Source: Trichuris trichiura (Eukaryota; Nematoda; Enoplea; Trichinellida; Trichuridae). From it: a stretch of DNA of 64,000 nt. Where the stretch lies: positions 496,001 to 560,000 of the forward strand of contig JBAJFE010000005.1 in NCBI GenBank assembly GCA_037903355.1. The letters are read 5' to 3'. The notes under the pieces are model-generated. The model had not been told where the DNA came from, ran no database searches, and worked only from the letters and a program-made list of their open reading frames with translations. A program made the translations under genes and the position numbers. Positions 1-13,722 of the stretch are shown here, one piece after another. Numbering within the stretch: position 1 is the stretch's first letter; each line of letters opens with the position of its first letter.

Positions 1-1077
1 AAAATGAAAACAGTTTCATAGAATACAGTGAAATTTCGTTATTCGAACTTAGGGTCATTCGAATTCGCTGAGAACGATAGATAAACAGTACGAGCTAACG
101 ATGATCAAGCTACAAAGCTATCGTGGCAGGCCTTCTGAAAAACGGCTTAATTTTGGAGTGCTTTCTTATCGCTTACGTGGGGCTGGTTCGATAAACACCT
201 TTGAACGTAACAGCAATACGCAGGCCAGTTAAAGCTATTTAATTTTCAAATTTCTAACATATACTACAGTAGGCATTGTACCTGCAAATCAATTGATCTT
301 TTATTACCCGAAGAGCTCCGCGTCAAGTTTAGTCAAAATAATAAGACAGCGCTGAGCCTTTATTTTTTTAAACCTAAACCGACAAACAGAAATAAAAGAA
401 AGGTAGTAACTTCGGCTGTGCTAACTCAGTAAATCAGTATGCGGGCATCAAGAATGTTCTATTTTAATAATCGTTGACAACTGATGAGCCGGCCAAGGTC
501 GCTTGCTTCATTGAGTGTCACTTTTGCTTTAACAAGCATTCTTTGGTTTTATAAGCTGACACTAGTTTAAGCATCACGTGAAGTTCCACGTGTGAATTAC
601 CATCTGCGTAATCAGGTGCCCTACCGGTGTACTGTAGGTTCGCGGACCGCCATGTTCTGCCGTTGGCTAAGCCTAAGCCTAAGCACAAGGCCTTACTTAA
701 ACGTAGGCTGAGCTAAGGAGAAAGATCAAATGGCCAGCGTACTTGACAGTAAGCGCAGTACAGAACGGCTGGCTTGCTTGTCAGAACGAAACCTGCATTT
801 CCTAAAGGTAGGGCAGCTCAGTGACAAGATTATTAGATCCTGAATTTTGAAACATTCGGGAAAAGGAAAATTTTCTACCTTATTTCTATTTTTATACAGA
901 CCGAATGTTTACCCCAAAAAAACTAAGCTAGACAGTGACGTAAGCAGTGGCACTTCAACTGAAGAAGGTATACAAGCGGTTGAAAAGCAAAAATTTTAAA
1001 AATGCTTAACTATACAACAGGGAGCGCTTGCGCAACTGCTCGCTAGAAACTTCTATTACGCAAACGTGAAAACTTAC
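1..1077. other. No recognisable coding sequence (3' side of GBE1)
   Basis: Nothing in these 1.08 kb reads as a conserved protein on either strand. On the minus strand the last visible GBE1 exon ends at 1078 with a good GTAAGT donor. The final exon, which should encode the C-terminal beta-sandwich of about 100 residues, was not found here and presumably lies to the left of the window. This stretch is therefore probably GBE1 intron. Confidence 0.5.
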
Positions 1078-3406
1078 CGGTCCCGACGAAAGCCAATGGT
1101 ACTTTTCCTCGGCCATGTTCATTGCCCTGTCCCAGTTGTTCAAGAATTTGTAGCGCAACAAATCGTCATCCACCAAATTCCATTGCCTTCGGCAGTAGTG
1201 ATAGCTGACATTGTTTCCCGCCCGAGGGAAGTCCAACCATTCGGGATGACCAAACTCATTTCCTACAATTCGATAAACAAATGAGGAACAACGTTTGAAA
1301 AAGCAGATATCCGCTTACCCATAAAGTTAAGCCATCCTTCACCGCCCAAAGCGTGAGTTATCAAACGTATCATTTTATGCAACGCAAGGCCGCGTTCAAT
1401 AATCGGAGTAAGAGGCGTAATAGTCGACATGAAGTCGTACATTTCTGGAAAAGCAAATAAAAACAACAATAATAACATAAAACAAAAAGGCTATTTTTTT
1501 TAAAACCTTTATCCATCAGCCAAAAAGCAATGGTTTTGTCACCCACTAAAGCTTGGTCATGCGACTCCGCGTAGGCAATACATTTCTCTCCGTAACGACG
1601 ATTTTCCATCGTGAAAACAATGTCGCCCATTTTCCACTCTTCATCGCGTTTTTCTTTCAACAACTCTATCCATTTATCAGGAATTGCCATTGCCAGTCTG
1701 TAGTCAAAACCGAGGCCGCCTTCTTCGACGGGTCGGCATAAAGCCGGTAAGCCGCTCACTTCCTAAACAACTGTCATTATTACGTTCTTGTATAAAATTT
1801 CGTACGGAATATAGATGAAAGCGACAGTGAAACAACAGGAAAGGCAAACCTCTGCAATTGTGATGATATGCGGGTATATTTTCTTCATGGAATAATTTGC
1901 CAACATCAGGTAGACCAAGGAGTCCGTATCCGCATTTAAATTAAAATATTCGTTATAGTCGCCGGAAAATCCATGTCCTAAAAAAAATTTACGCACCTCT
2001 AAGACGAAGGCGTCGTCATAACTTGGTGCTCACCCAATCCATGCGAATGGTATATCATGGACGTAACACCGTCGAAACGAAACCCGTCAAAGTGATACTC
2101 TTCTATCCACCAGCGCAGGTTCGATAGTAGAAAACGCAAAACCTCTGTTCTATAAATAGAAATGCAACATGCTATAATGCGACAACGCGAATATGACCTA
2201 CTCGGTATAGTTGAACAAGCGGCTATCCCAAAGGTCATGGAATCCTCGAGCATTATTGTGAAAGTAGCACCCATTTGTCCCGTCCCACTGGTTCAACCCA
2301 TCTGCCGTATTCTTGCATGCATGACTATGCACAATGTCCAACAATACAATGATGTCACGTTCATGAGCCTTATCTACGAGGTATTTCAAATCGTCCGGAG
2401 GTCCGTAACGACTAAATAAAGTTACAATATCAAAAGTTTCATACTCACTGTATGCACACCTGGATGCAGCGAAGAAGCTGGTCACTTGGTAGCCAAAGCT
2501 GGCGTAGTAAGCATGCTCCATGACGGCCATCAATTGAATTGTGTTGTAACCTAAGGCGGCAAACGTTGAACAAACTCCAAGTACGATATTAGAAAGACGC
2601 ACCCTGCTTGTCTATGCGAGGGATAACGTTGTCGGCAAAATGGCGGTAGTCGGCTACTTTGCCTTCAATCGACGAAATGCCCACGTGAGACTCGTATATG
2701 CGCAACGCTCTCGGCTCGCTGGGACGAGCATATTTAAATTGGTATTTTTCGGGAGGATTATAAAAAACTTGATGGTATATGATACTGTCGCTTGGGCAAC
2801 AAACGTATGTCGCCCAAGGAGAAACTTTGTCATAAATGTGCCCATCTTTTGTTACGAGTACCTGAGAATAGACTACCCCGTACTGTAAGTAACTTTACCG
2901 CAGCGTATACAACCTTTAGCACGCTACCGTGGGGAATTGGACATGAGCCATCGTCTTTGGGTGGTATGTACAATTCCCATCTCCCGAATTCCTTTCTATC
3001 GTACGGATGACTAGTTCTGCTCCACCCGTCTGAAAATTTATTTGCTCAAGTAAGCAGCATAGCTTAGGAAGAGCGTTTGTACTGAAATCGCCTCGCAAGA
3101 AGAGCCCGTCTGCGCCGGGTGCCCACTCTCGACACACTACGCCGTTGGCGGGAGTCACAATCATACCGAAGGTTTCATAACCGCGAGTAAATTTATCCAA
3201 GCCTCCTTCGTTCTTGTCAATGCGTTCAAGCGCGTTACGAAATATTCCATACCTAAAAATTACATCAATTTCACGACGCTAACATGCGAACTAATGGTGA
3301 CGTACCGACGAGAAATTTCGCTTTCGAAATTGTGCAGATAACCGTCAAATTTAAGCAGATTATTGAATTCCGGTGGTCGCAGCCTTTCGCTGCCGAGGAC
3401 ATCCAT
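1078..3406 (-). CDS. GBE1: 1,4-alpha-glucan (glycogen) branching enzyme, 3' truncated by window edge
   Basis: Cytosolic enzyme that cuts alpha-1,4 glucan chains and rejoins them by alpha-1,6 bonds in glycogen synthesis (GH13 family). Eleven exons can be chained in phase: 3406-3306, 3252-3083, 3029-2914, 2861-2603, 2550-2460, 2411-2202, 2149-2034, 1977-1850, 1762-1507, 1444-1319, 1262-1078. They give 586 codons that follow the animal GBE1 sequence throughout. The ATG at 3406 begins [14 protein letters not shown]. The N-terminal CBM48 part contains [19 protein letters not shown]. The GH13 barrel shows DIVHSHA, the nucleophile region [11 protein letters not shown] and the acid/base region TIAEEVSG, then [10 protein letters not shown]. 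Human GBE1 is about 700 residues, so about 100 C-terminal residues are missing. Introns are 44-90 nt. The gene is divergent from YIPF4. Confidence 0.96.
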
Positions 3407-4038
3407 GGCCTGAATAGAAATGTAAAAAAACACTTTAACAACCGACTAAAAAAAGAAAAAACAATGCAAGATTAAGTAGATAGGTTCCATGCTTACAGAA
3501 TAGCTACGCGAGAGGTAAAAGAATTAGACAAAGAATTATAGGCCGACAATGTAGCCCTAGCAAGAAAGCATCCTCACACATTTGCCCAACATGGGCAGTT
3601 GGTTTTCAGCGCGAACAGTTAGCAGAGCCATTACGTCCTTAACGACTTTCTTAACAAGCCAATTGTAAAGACTACCGAGCAGTCATGGAATGTATAAAAG
3701 ATAAGAAGGTACTATCATCGTTGCGCTAAAGTTGCTCGTTTATTTTAAGTTCAAATTCGGCTAAAATGAAACCATAAAATAAGCAAACCTTTGTTTTATA
3801 ATAAATTACGGGTAGATTCTTCTTATCGCTTCTTCGGCTAAATTTGTACGCTTTTCAACAGCGATTCTGTTGTATTCGTCTACGATAAAAAAACTCCCAC
3901 TACCATCTATAGAAGTGCTTTTAACTTTAACGCATAATTTTCCTTTGAAGCAAAACGATTACATGGCTAAGGTATAAGTACCTGAAGATCGTTTAATTTG
4001 CCTGTATCTCATTTAGCTTTCGTTTCAGTTGTTTAAAA
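3407..4038. promoter_or_regulatory. Divergent intergenic region between GBE1 and YIPF4
   Basis: About 630 bp separate the two start codons, which point away from each other, so both promoters should lie here. On the minus strand a CAG acceptor-like site sits just before the GBE1 ATG (TTCTATTCAG then GCC ATG), which suggests a 5'UTR intron. No conserved motif or RNA gene was seen. Confidence 0.4.
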
Positions 4039-5762
<1,724 letters not shown>

Positions 5763-6009
5763 AGGTTAAACTTCAAACAGTCGTTCTCATCTTTACTCGT
5801 CACGCGTAATGCCAGGCTGACGGTAGCAGCAGCAGCAGCAATGGATGTATTGCGTAAAGGTGTAGGCAATTGGCAACTAATTTGACATCAAAACTGGCGA
5901 GCATAAAGTCTTACGCAAATTTTGTTCAACAATGAATGAAATGGTATAAAACGTAAATGTCAGCAAAGTTAAATGTGCATACAAGTTGGCCAATATTGGA
6001 AGCGCCATT

Positions 6010-7623
6010 TTAGCCTGGTCTGATTACTAGCGATCCGGACGCGTAGCTGACGGACGAATCATGAATGGAACGACATTGATTGGACTGCGTGTAGTTGAGA
6101 AATTGAAAGCTGGCACGGTGATTGTTAGCTTGATGGAAATATTCGGACGCCTAAAGCGTTTGAAAATGTTGTAAAAATACGCTTTGACAGCAAGTGCTCT
6201 CTACCTGCAGCATAACTGAAATTGGGTGTCTGCCACAAATGGTATTGTTTGTTCTTTTTAGATAATCGTTAAAGGCGTACGGGTCGAGCGTTTCGATTAT
6301 ATTCATTGCCTCGCGATCCATCGCTTCAATGCTTGCAAAAATTTCTCCACAGCTTTTATCATAAGTGGTAAATTGAAATCGGTGTCCTGCAAGCAAAGAG
6401 ACAAAGTAAGTCATTGAATCTTTCAATCTTCGGCAACAATACAAAGATGGTCAGTTGAACTTCAATAATTCTAACATACTTTGCTAACTTTGTGACGTAC
6501 TGAAACTGCTTTAAGTACCACTGCTAATTTATTAATAAAATGGGGCAACCGCACGCTGTAACGATTACCTTGTCAATTAATAATGACACTTACATTCACT
6601 GTTACTCCGACAAGAGAACTATTAATACTTAACTGTGGAAGTTCAATGCTAAAATGTCATATGCCTTTCGTCTGGCATTTCTTTTTTCTTTGCTAACTAT
6701 TTTATACTGATCTATCAGAAAGTTTTCAAGTTAAGACGAATGACTTGTGTGTATACTGTAAGTGCTAAGGAGAGCAACGAGCCAACTAGTTGATTGGAGC
6801 TTTGAATCGATTATGCAGAATGAATTTGACTGCTTGACAAAGACCCCTCTCCGCGGGGGGATCGAAAAGAGGCGGCATCAATGTGGGACACCGAAATTGA
6901 CTGCAGCCGGCAGTGTACGTGTAAATCTTACCCCAATGGCAGAAGTCGGACGAAACGATGAAACAGTTGCGCGGGTCGGCCAAATAACGGGCAAATATGC
7001 GCCCGTAAGCTGCTTGACGTGACGGACTCAAACTGCCTACCAAAATTGGTACTATTGTAAATTCGCCCCGGCGGCTTTCCATAACTTTTGCCACATAAGG
7101 CAGTTGCATTTCTATGCTGTGCTCGGCGACATCAGTTCGTAGCTCCATTGTTTCAAATGATTTTGTATCCCACAATTCGCGATTAGCTATAAACGACTGT
7201 AACAGCAAAGCGAAGTGATGTTCTCTTATTGGCTACTTGATTGATCAACGACTAGGTCGTAGAAGGGTGTACTATAGCTGTCGTATTTGCTCAGAGCGCA
7301 GCCGTTGAGGCACACATGATGTGAAGGCCCCAAAATAAATATTCTATCGCTAAACAACAACACAGTTGGGGAAAAAGAGATTTAAGAAAGCAAAGCGAAG
7401 TGGAAATAGAAACTTACATTGTCGATGGATCGATCTGCTTGTAGGCATAAGCAGCGCAGCTACCGCAATAGACGTAACCTGCATGCGGAGATATGATAAC
7501 TCGAGCAGGACTGTGGTCAACTTTCACGGATCGAAGCCACTGGTCGAGTTGACCGTTCAGCTCACGTTCATTGTCGGAGTACCAACTACCGGCGTGCGAA
7601 GCGGGACGACATGAATAAGCCAT
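6010..7623 (-). CDS. MEMO1: MEMO1 (mediator of ErbB2-driven cell motility) homologue
   Basis: MEMO proteins are structurally related to non-haem iron dioxygenases and act in receptor-linked cell motility, redox and metal handling. Five exons chain in phase (7623-7418, 7349-7237, 7186-6932, 6386-6205, 6150-6010), giving 298 residues against 297 in human. Recognisable blocks in order are [82 protein letters not shown] and the C-terminal [12 protein letters not shown]. The presumed metal ligands (His of PHAGY, His of PSHHV, Cys of CGRHP) are all present. The start [15 protein letters not shown] matches the family N-terminus. A 546-bp intron (6387-6931) separates exons 3 and 4. Confidence 0.96.
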
Positions 7624-9899
7624 CGAACGAGTGGAACGCCTTCTCCTCCTTTCACCGGGTAATCGGAACAAGTCGCAACTGTCTCCTGAGTATCGGGACA
7701 CTTTGGCGCTTTTAAAGCGGCCCAACGTCACTCAAGAAACTTCCATTTGCACAAGGCTAACCACGGAAGAACTCTATAATAATACAGTATGGTATAAAGA
7801 TGCGCAGGTGATTTAGAACAGCTATTCCAACTAACGTCGATAAATGCACCACGCACATCAGCTTGCTACGCAACTTCTCAAATTACAATTTATTTAGCTG
7901 TCCATCAAATGTGGACGACGTTTGCTTTTAATACCATAAAAGTAAGAAGTGCAATCCGAGGAAGATAATTCTCTAATAAATTAAATTGAAATAGTTCCAC
8001 CATTCAGCTTACGTAACGGAAACCTGAGAGGCTTGTTTTGCTCGTGCGCATCATCTTTCTGTATATCTACAATAGTGCTTTTACGTGTTGCTCATTTAGG
8101 CCACGATGGAACTTTGTTCCATCCCTACGAGCGCAAGTGTATTAAACGCTGTGATATAATTTTGCAATTAAAAACAAAGCACACTTAAGACATTGTTACT
8201 TGCGAAAAAGCTTTCCATCACTTCTTCTCTTTTCTCGGTTGCGTTGACTATGTTACGCCATAGAATAACACGAAGGCAAAACGTTTAAGCTTTGTTAGCG
8301 CCTGTCAATTTAAACGCCGTAAAGCAATTTATTTAAATAGATTGTTACCTTATTCGGGTTGTAAAATTTGTTAACTGCTACGATGAGGTAATACTACAAT
8401 AAAACTACTAATACCGTTCAATTATGGTTATGTAAACTAAGTAACGAATCTAAGGCTTAAATGTTGATCATTCTAACTATTACTTGGGCACTGTTGAAAA
8501 GCGTCTGGAAAAATACAGTACATTAACTGAATGCAGGTAAATCTTGATGATATTTTAGATTCCCGTTGGCTACATTGCTCTATTAGTCACCGTGATTGTT
8601 GATCGTTACCTATCATTAGGCTAACAATAAATTTATATCTGACCGAGAGGAACTAGGTTTTAGGATATCTGTTGTCGTACCCCTAAGTAGCAAGCCTGGA
8701 AAACAGGCGCATAACGGGTCCTCTTGTAACCCGTAGAAACCGCTAGATTATTCCTATTTCGCCTCTCTTTGCATGCATTTCGATACCAGCCAGTTATTCT
8801 ACCTGAGCAATGGAAAGAACGACTACAGAATGAAATACAATCAAGTACTGTTTACTTTAATAGCTCCGTTTAAGACAACATAATAATTATTAATGATACA
8901 AAACTCTTGGCGCGCAAAGACTTAATGTGTAACAGGTTTTTTAGATGCGAAATACTACGGCTTTATGTTTTGCAAAATACTTATTCATTTCATTGTAGAA
9001 GCAGCAGTAGCATTCCAGACGAGTGCTTATGCGACCTGGGTAAAACAAACGTTCTCTGTTTTAACGGTTAACGCAACTTGCAAGCGACCGGACCAAACTT
9101 TTCCATTTTTTTGAAAAACAGAAATCGGTTGCGTAACAGCCTGAATGATCTCATTTGGGCGCCGACAAAGAACAAAAGTTTCACTAATTAATTATCCTTT
9201 AAGTTTATGCAAAAGTGCAATACTTTGCGCGTTTTTTTCTATCGCTATAGCGACGGAATGCGCGAGCCGCTTCCAACGAAACTGAGAGGGGTAAAGCGTC
9301 AAAAAGAGTTGAAATATAGTCACTTTTTGCTAATTGTTGTTTCTGTATTAATACTAGCCTGGCATATTTGCATACGTTATCTCAGCGAGATTTATTTAAG
9401 GCTTACTGCAATCCTACGCACCTGCAGTACCCTTCTTGTACATTTTGAATTGACATAAGCCGTTTTTAAAAGCTATGCGGTTAAGTTAATTCTAGTCTTT
9501 TATATAAAACTTTTGCTGTATACTGTAAGTGAAGGTAAAATCAAGTTCTGTTAATCTTAGCTACCGCGTACAGCCTGAGCAAGCGTCATTGGTGGTTTTA
9601 AATTTAAGAATAAGCAATTTATACTAAGGCTAAGAAATCGTTATTTCGGGATGCTTGCTAGTAACTGGCCTAACAGAAGGTTGGTTTAGTTATACTTACA
9701 GTAATCCTTAAGAATTTGCAGGGACAAATCAGCTTAAATTTCAAACAAATTTGCAGATCGCTTCCGCAAACGGGTTTGCAGAGCACCTAAGCATGACATT
9801 TCAAGAATTTTAACTTTTAAACGGCGCTGAAAAATTTTCCCTTACCTGCTAATCCGAATAATTGAATTATTACTGTAACGCTGCTGCTTTAGGAAAATG
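7624..9899. other. Intergenic, nothing recognised
   Basis: These 2.3 kb lie between the MEMO1 start and the 3' end of the ion-channel gene. Open frames are short (for example 83 codons at 9207-9458, with one hydrophobic stretch) and match nothing I know. No tRNA A/B boxes, array or long repeat was found. Confidence 0.4.
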
Positions 9900-12800
9900 T
9901 CATTTATAAAGAAGCCAATAAACAACGTTGAAAAGCAAAAAACCGAATGGCACAAGGAAACGAAAAATTCGGTCAACATGATCGGGAGCATTGCTGAACG
10001 GTATGTAATCTGTACGATCCTCAGCCCTGCGCAATCTGTCACTTCTAAGCAATCGCATTGTTGCTTCAAGATCAAACGCATTTTCTGCGAAATATCTATA
10101 CCGAAATAAAGCGTCAATTACTTTACGTCATATTGAGTTGGTGTTGAAACGCACCTCAGTTCTTCCGTCGGCATTTGGTCATTTACAGCTTTTATGGAAT
10201 TTTCTGATCTCCACAAACGTGAAGTCTGCAACAGAACGACTGGTGCAAAATTGTTTTTTTTAAATAAGCAAAGTTGGAAGCTAACTTTCGCGTCGGACGA
10301 CCAGCACGGTTTTTCCATAAAACCGTTCGCTCTTCTTGCAACCATCAAAGGCTTATTGAACAGCGAACGGTAGGCACGTTGTTGATTCGCGCAGAAAAGC
10401 TTTCTTCCTTCTATCTCGCGGCTTAAGCCCATAAAATTGACAAAAGCGTACTCAACCAGCGAGGCAAAGACAAAAATGACACACGCTCCTATCCAAACGT
10501 CCAACGCTTTGGCGTACGAAACTGGCGGCAAATTCGCGGTCATACCTAATACGTAAAGCCGACATTTAAATAAGGAAATTGAAATTTTTCCACTAAAATA
10601 TTTTCTTACTGTAATTCTGCGTGACCAAAGTGAGAAAAGTGATAATAGTGAGCAGCATGCGACCCGCGGACGCACGCCAGTCGATCCAATAAGAAACGCA
10701 GGAAATAGCGACAAGCAAAGCTGTCGGTATGTACAGTTGCATCAGGAAAAAGGAAAAACTTCTTTCGAATATCAGCGTGATCCTGAGGCAGCTGTATTCA
10801 CCTAAAAGAAAAACATTTCTTGTAACGAACAGCCTTCCACTGAGTGGCTTAACACTTCAGATAAAGTTTCCCGCCAATCGCACTCCAACGTGAGCAACCT
10901 GCCTTGTTTTTGTTTCTGTTTTGCATAAGCGCACAGTACAAAACAACTGTTTTGGCTAAGACTTTACATTTGTATCCATATATTAAAGGAATATAATTAC
11001 AAACTGCTTTACTCAAGCGCTATGCGCCAACGACAAAGTATATGAATTTACAAAAAAGATATTATTATTGCTGTTAAGTCTCACATCCCTCTCACGTTTC
11101 ATTTTCCTACTTACCTTCAGATGATCAACATAACTTCACTGTGAGCGCTAGTAACGAAGTGCCGCGCGCTGTCGATAGCCGTAAGATTAAAAGTTGTAAT
11201 CCCGAATACTCATATTATTTTGCAGGAAGAAATGTCCCTACAGCCGAAACCTTCGCGAGAACCAAATCCCGAAACGCAAATTTAAGTTATAGCTTAGCCT
11301 CTCGTGGTTTTGGCTCGTTTTGGAATGCTTCCTGTTCGGAATATTAATCTATTCGGGATTCAGACTTTCAGCCTTCACTCAAGAATTCCCGAGTAACAAA
11401 AATTTGAATAAATCGTTGAACAGCATCTTTTGGTTACTAAAAAATTGTTCACAGTGTCGCCAGAGTATTTCAAGAAGGAATTCCATAGACTAACGGATAA
11501 AGCTTTAAAAAAGAGAACAAAACGCTCTCCACTTAATAAGATGGATTATAAATGCATACAGCATCTTGGCAGCCCAAAATGCCATCGGCATTGTCAGCTG
11601 TCGTTAAGACTGCGTCAGCAGGCGAGCAACAAAGTACCAAATTCTTCCGTGATATATCGATACGTATACTTCAAAAACTTCGCTATTTTGAAAGCTATGA
11701 CCGGCAAAGACTATACAGTATACGTTGCCAACTATCCATCGCTCAAAAGCAATGTCAGCATACGAAAAAAGGTTGAAAGCCTATTCACGCGTCAAGCAGC
11801 TACTTTCCTCCTCTTCAATTCGCTTCCGCTTTTCCAAATCAATGCACGCAGACAAGTAGTTCAACTTAATAATTGACATTTTCGAAAGTCAAATCAATGC
11901 CCCGCCATTATAGTTCCTACAAAACTATTCGTCGTCTTCTTTTTATGAATAGTATAATTTCTCCGCGTCGCAATGCGTAAACTATTTGCACATTGATAAG
12001 TTTTTTGAAGTCTCTTTCCCATTACGGCACTGTTTGATGACTTCCTACATTTGGATGATTAATAGGAGCACTTAACCTTTTCCAAACAAACTGCCATCCG
12101 CTGAGCTTATCACGGACAACACTTTATCAAATTAGCATATGTAAATTTAAACGGTCCTCCAAATTCAAGCGGTTTTCAGCAGAACGAAAGCCGCTCTCAA
12201 GCTTAGCTCGCACAAAGACAACTACGAGCGAGTCTGAATGAAATTGTAAAGCATTGCAGCCTTGAAACAATTGCACAAACAAACTTGGCGCTCCAATCGA
12301 TTGAGCGCCATCGCAAAGATTAAGTAACGTATTGATTAAGTAGAAAATGTTGGCAACGCAACACAAAAGACATCTTCTCTTTAAGAACGCCCATTTCAGT
12401 CATGCAAGCTGAACACAATCGTTGCAAAGATCACTGGAAGATTCCGTCTTAGACGAAAAGGCAATAAACTAACAAAAGGAAATAAATCAATGGTCGCCTA
12501 TCGAAGATGAACTGACCGCGTACGTTACGCCTACAACTAAGATAAGCTTCGAGTACGTTCTTGCATTGAGAATATTCCCGCGCGCTGCTGATTTAAAATT
12601 TTGAATTAAACTTGACTCACCGGTGTTTGTCTTGCTTGAGCAAGTGCCATTCGTGATCGACCTAATTGCCATATTTGGAAGAACGGAATTGACGGCGGGA
12701 TCAACAACAAACGATTGATCATCCCAAATGTAAACAATGTCGTCCGTAGTGTAGGCGTCTACAAGATAAATTTCTCTCGTTTTTTGCCACACCGCGTCGG

Positions 12801-13722
12801 TCGGTGGTCACTCACAGCTGGAAAATTCAATAACGCATTTTTGAATGTCCATCGGATACTTGAGCAAATTCATAACGCAGGAAAAGGCCATTACGAATCT
12901 AAGCACAAAATTTGCGCAATGAAAAAAAGAAACCGCGCTTGGTCGAATAGATTGAGAAGCAACCTGACGCTGTGGAGTACTTCGCCGTCCGGTTTGACTT
13001 TAAGCGCCGTGTTTATATTTTTCACCACGTGAAAATGACCATACCTTTCGTTTTGAAAAAAAGTATCCGGTTTCCATATAATTTGATCGTGATTCAAATG
13101 GAGCACTTTAGGCTTTGGCGACGCCAAATGAGCGTACCGAAGTCTCAAGTCCGTCCAACGTTGCAGAAGTACAAGTTGAGTTTTGAATTCCTGCAAAAAC
13201 GACCAACATTGCTTTATTGCTTGCAACATACTTATTTTTTGCCATTGGTTACCATATTGACTTCATCCACGGAGTATATAGACTTTATGACAATAGTGGT
13301 TCGCACAATAACCGGCGGACCTTTGCTAACACCGCCTAAATGACCATAGCTGACCATAGGCCTTACAGCAGCTTTGTAGTTGCGTAACAATAGCCGAATC
13401 AAATGCTGCTCTTCCAACATACTGTCGACTGGCAATCCGTTCGCATTGGATAACCAATTGAAGCATCCGGCTTCCTTAAAGCACTCCAAAAAAGTTCTAT
13501 TGCTTCCGCGCGTTGTAGCTTCCAAATTTGGTCGTTCGCAAAAGGAGCATGGAAAAATTGCTGACAACAATGGGACAAGAGCCATTGGAATACAACAAGC
13601 GTAACATTTCGCTTGAAGCATTCGAGACGGAACGGTCGGCAGTTGATGCAAGAAGCCACTGAAGAGTGAGCGAAGAAAATTAATCCTAAGCTACACACTA
13701 TGTGGACCAATTGCAAATTCAT
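9900..13722 (-). CDS. Cys-loop ligand-gated ion channel subunit (GluCl/glycine/GABA-receptor-like)
   Basis: Plasma-membrane pentameric ligand-gated channel subunit. Supported exons are 13253 up to about 13500, 13190-12964, 12898-12816, 12758-12621, 10801-10610, one starting at 10545 with TM3, and a last exon ending at the stop 9900-9902 with TM4 ([18 protein letters not shown]). The N-terminal ATG at 13722 begins a signal-like peptide ([20 protein letters not shown]), but the first intron border is unresolved. The disulphide loop is canonical: Cys, 13 residues, Cys ([15 protein letters not shown]). TM1 is [20 protein letters not shown], and TM2 follows from [23 protein letters not shown]3 is preceded by [17 protein letters not shown]. 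The TM2 entry reads SAGR instead of the PAR of most anion channels. The TM3-TM4 loop exons (10544-9903) are only approximate. The exact ligand class cannot be told. Confidence 0.88.
10802..12620 (-). other. Large intron of the ion-channel gene
   Basis: The exon ending at 12621 and the exon starting at 10801 join cleanly in phase 1 across 1.8 kb. A plus-strand 148-codon open frame (11430-11876) and shorter ones lie inside. They are lysine-rich, match nothing I know and have no clear splice or initiation context, so I do not call a gene. Confidence 0.6.

Noticed and set aside
8640..8760. Possible small structured RNA or tRNA
   Set aside because: Some local complementarity, but no A box/B box or tRNA arm lengths could be fitted.
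11430..11876. 148-codon plus-strand frame inside the ion-channel intron
   Set aside because: No similarity, no initiation context, lysine-rich low-complexity character; likely chance.
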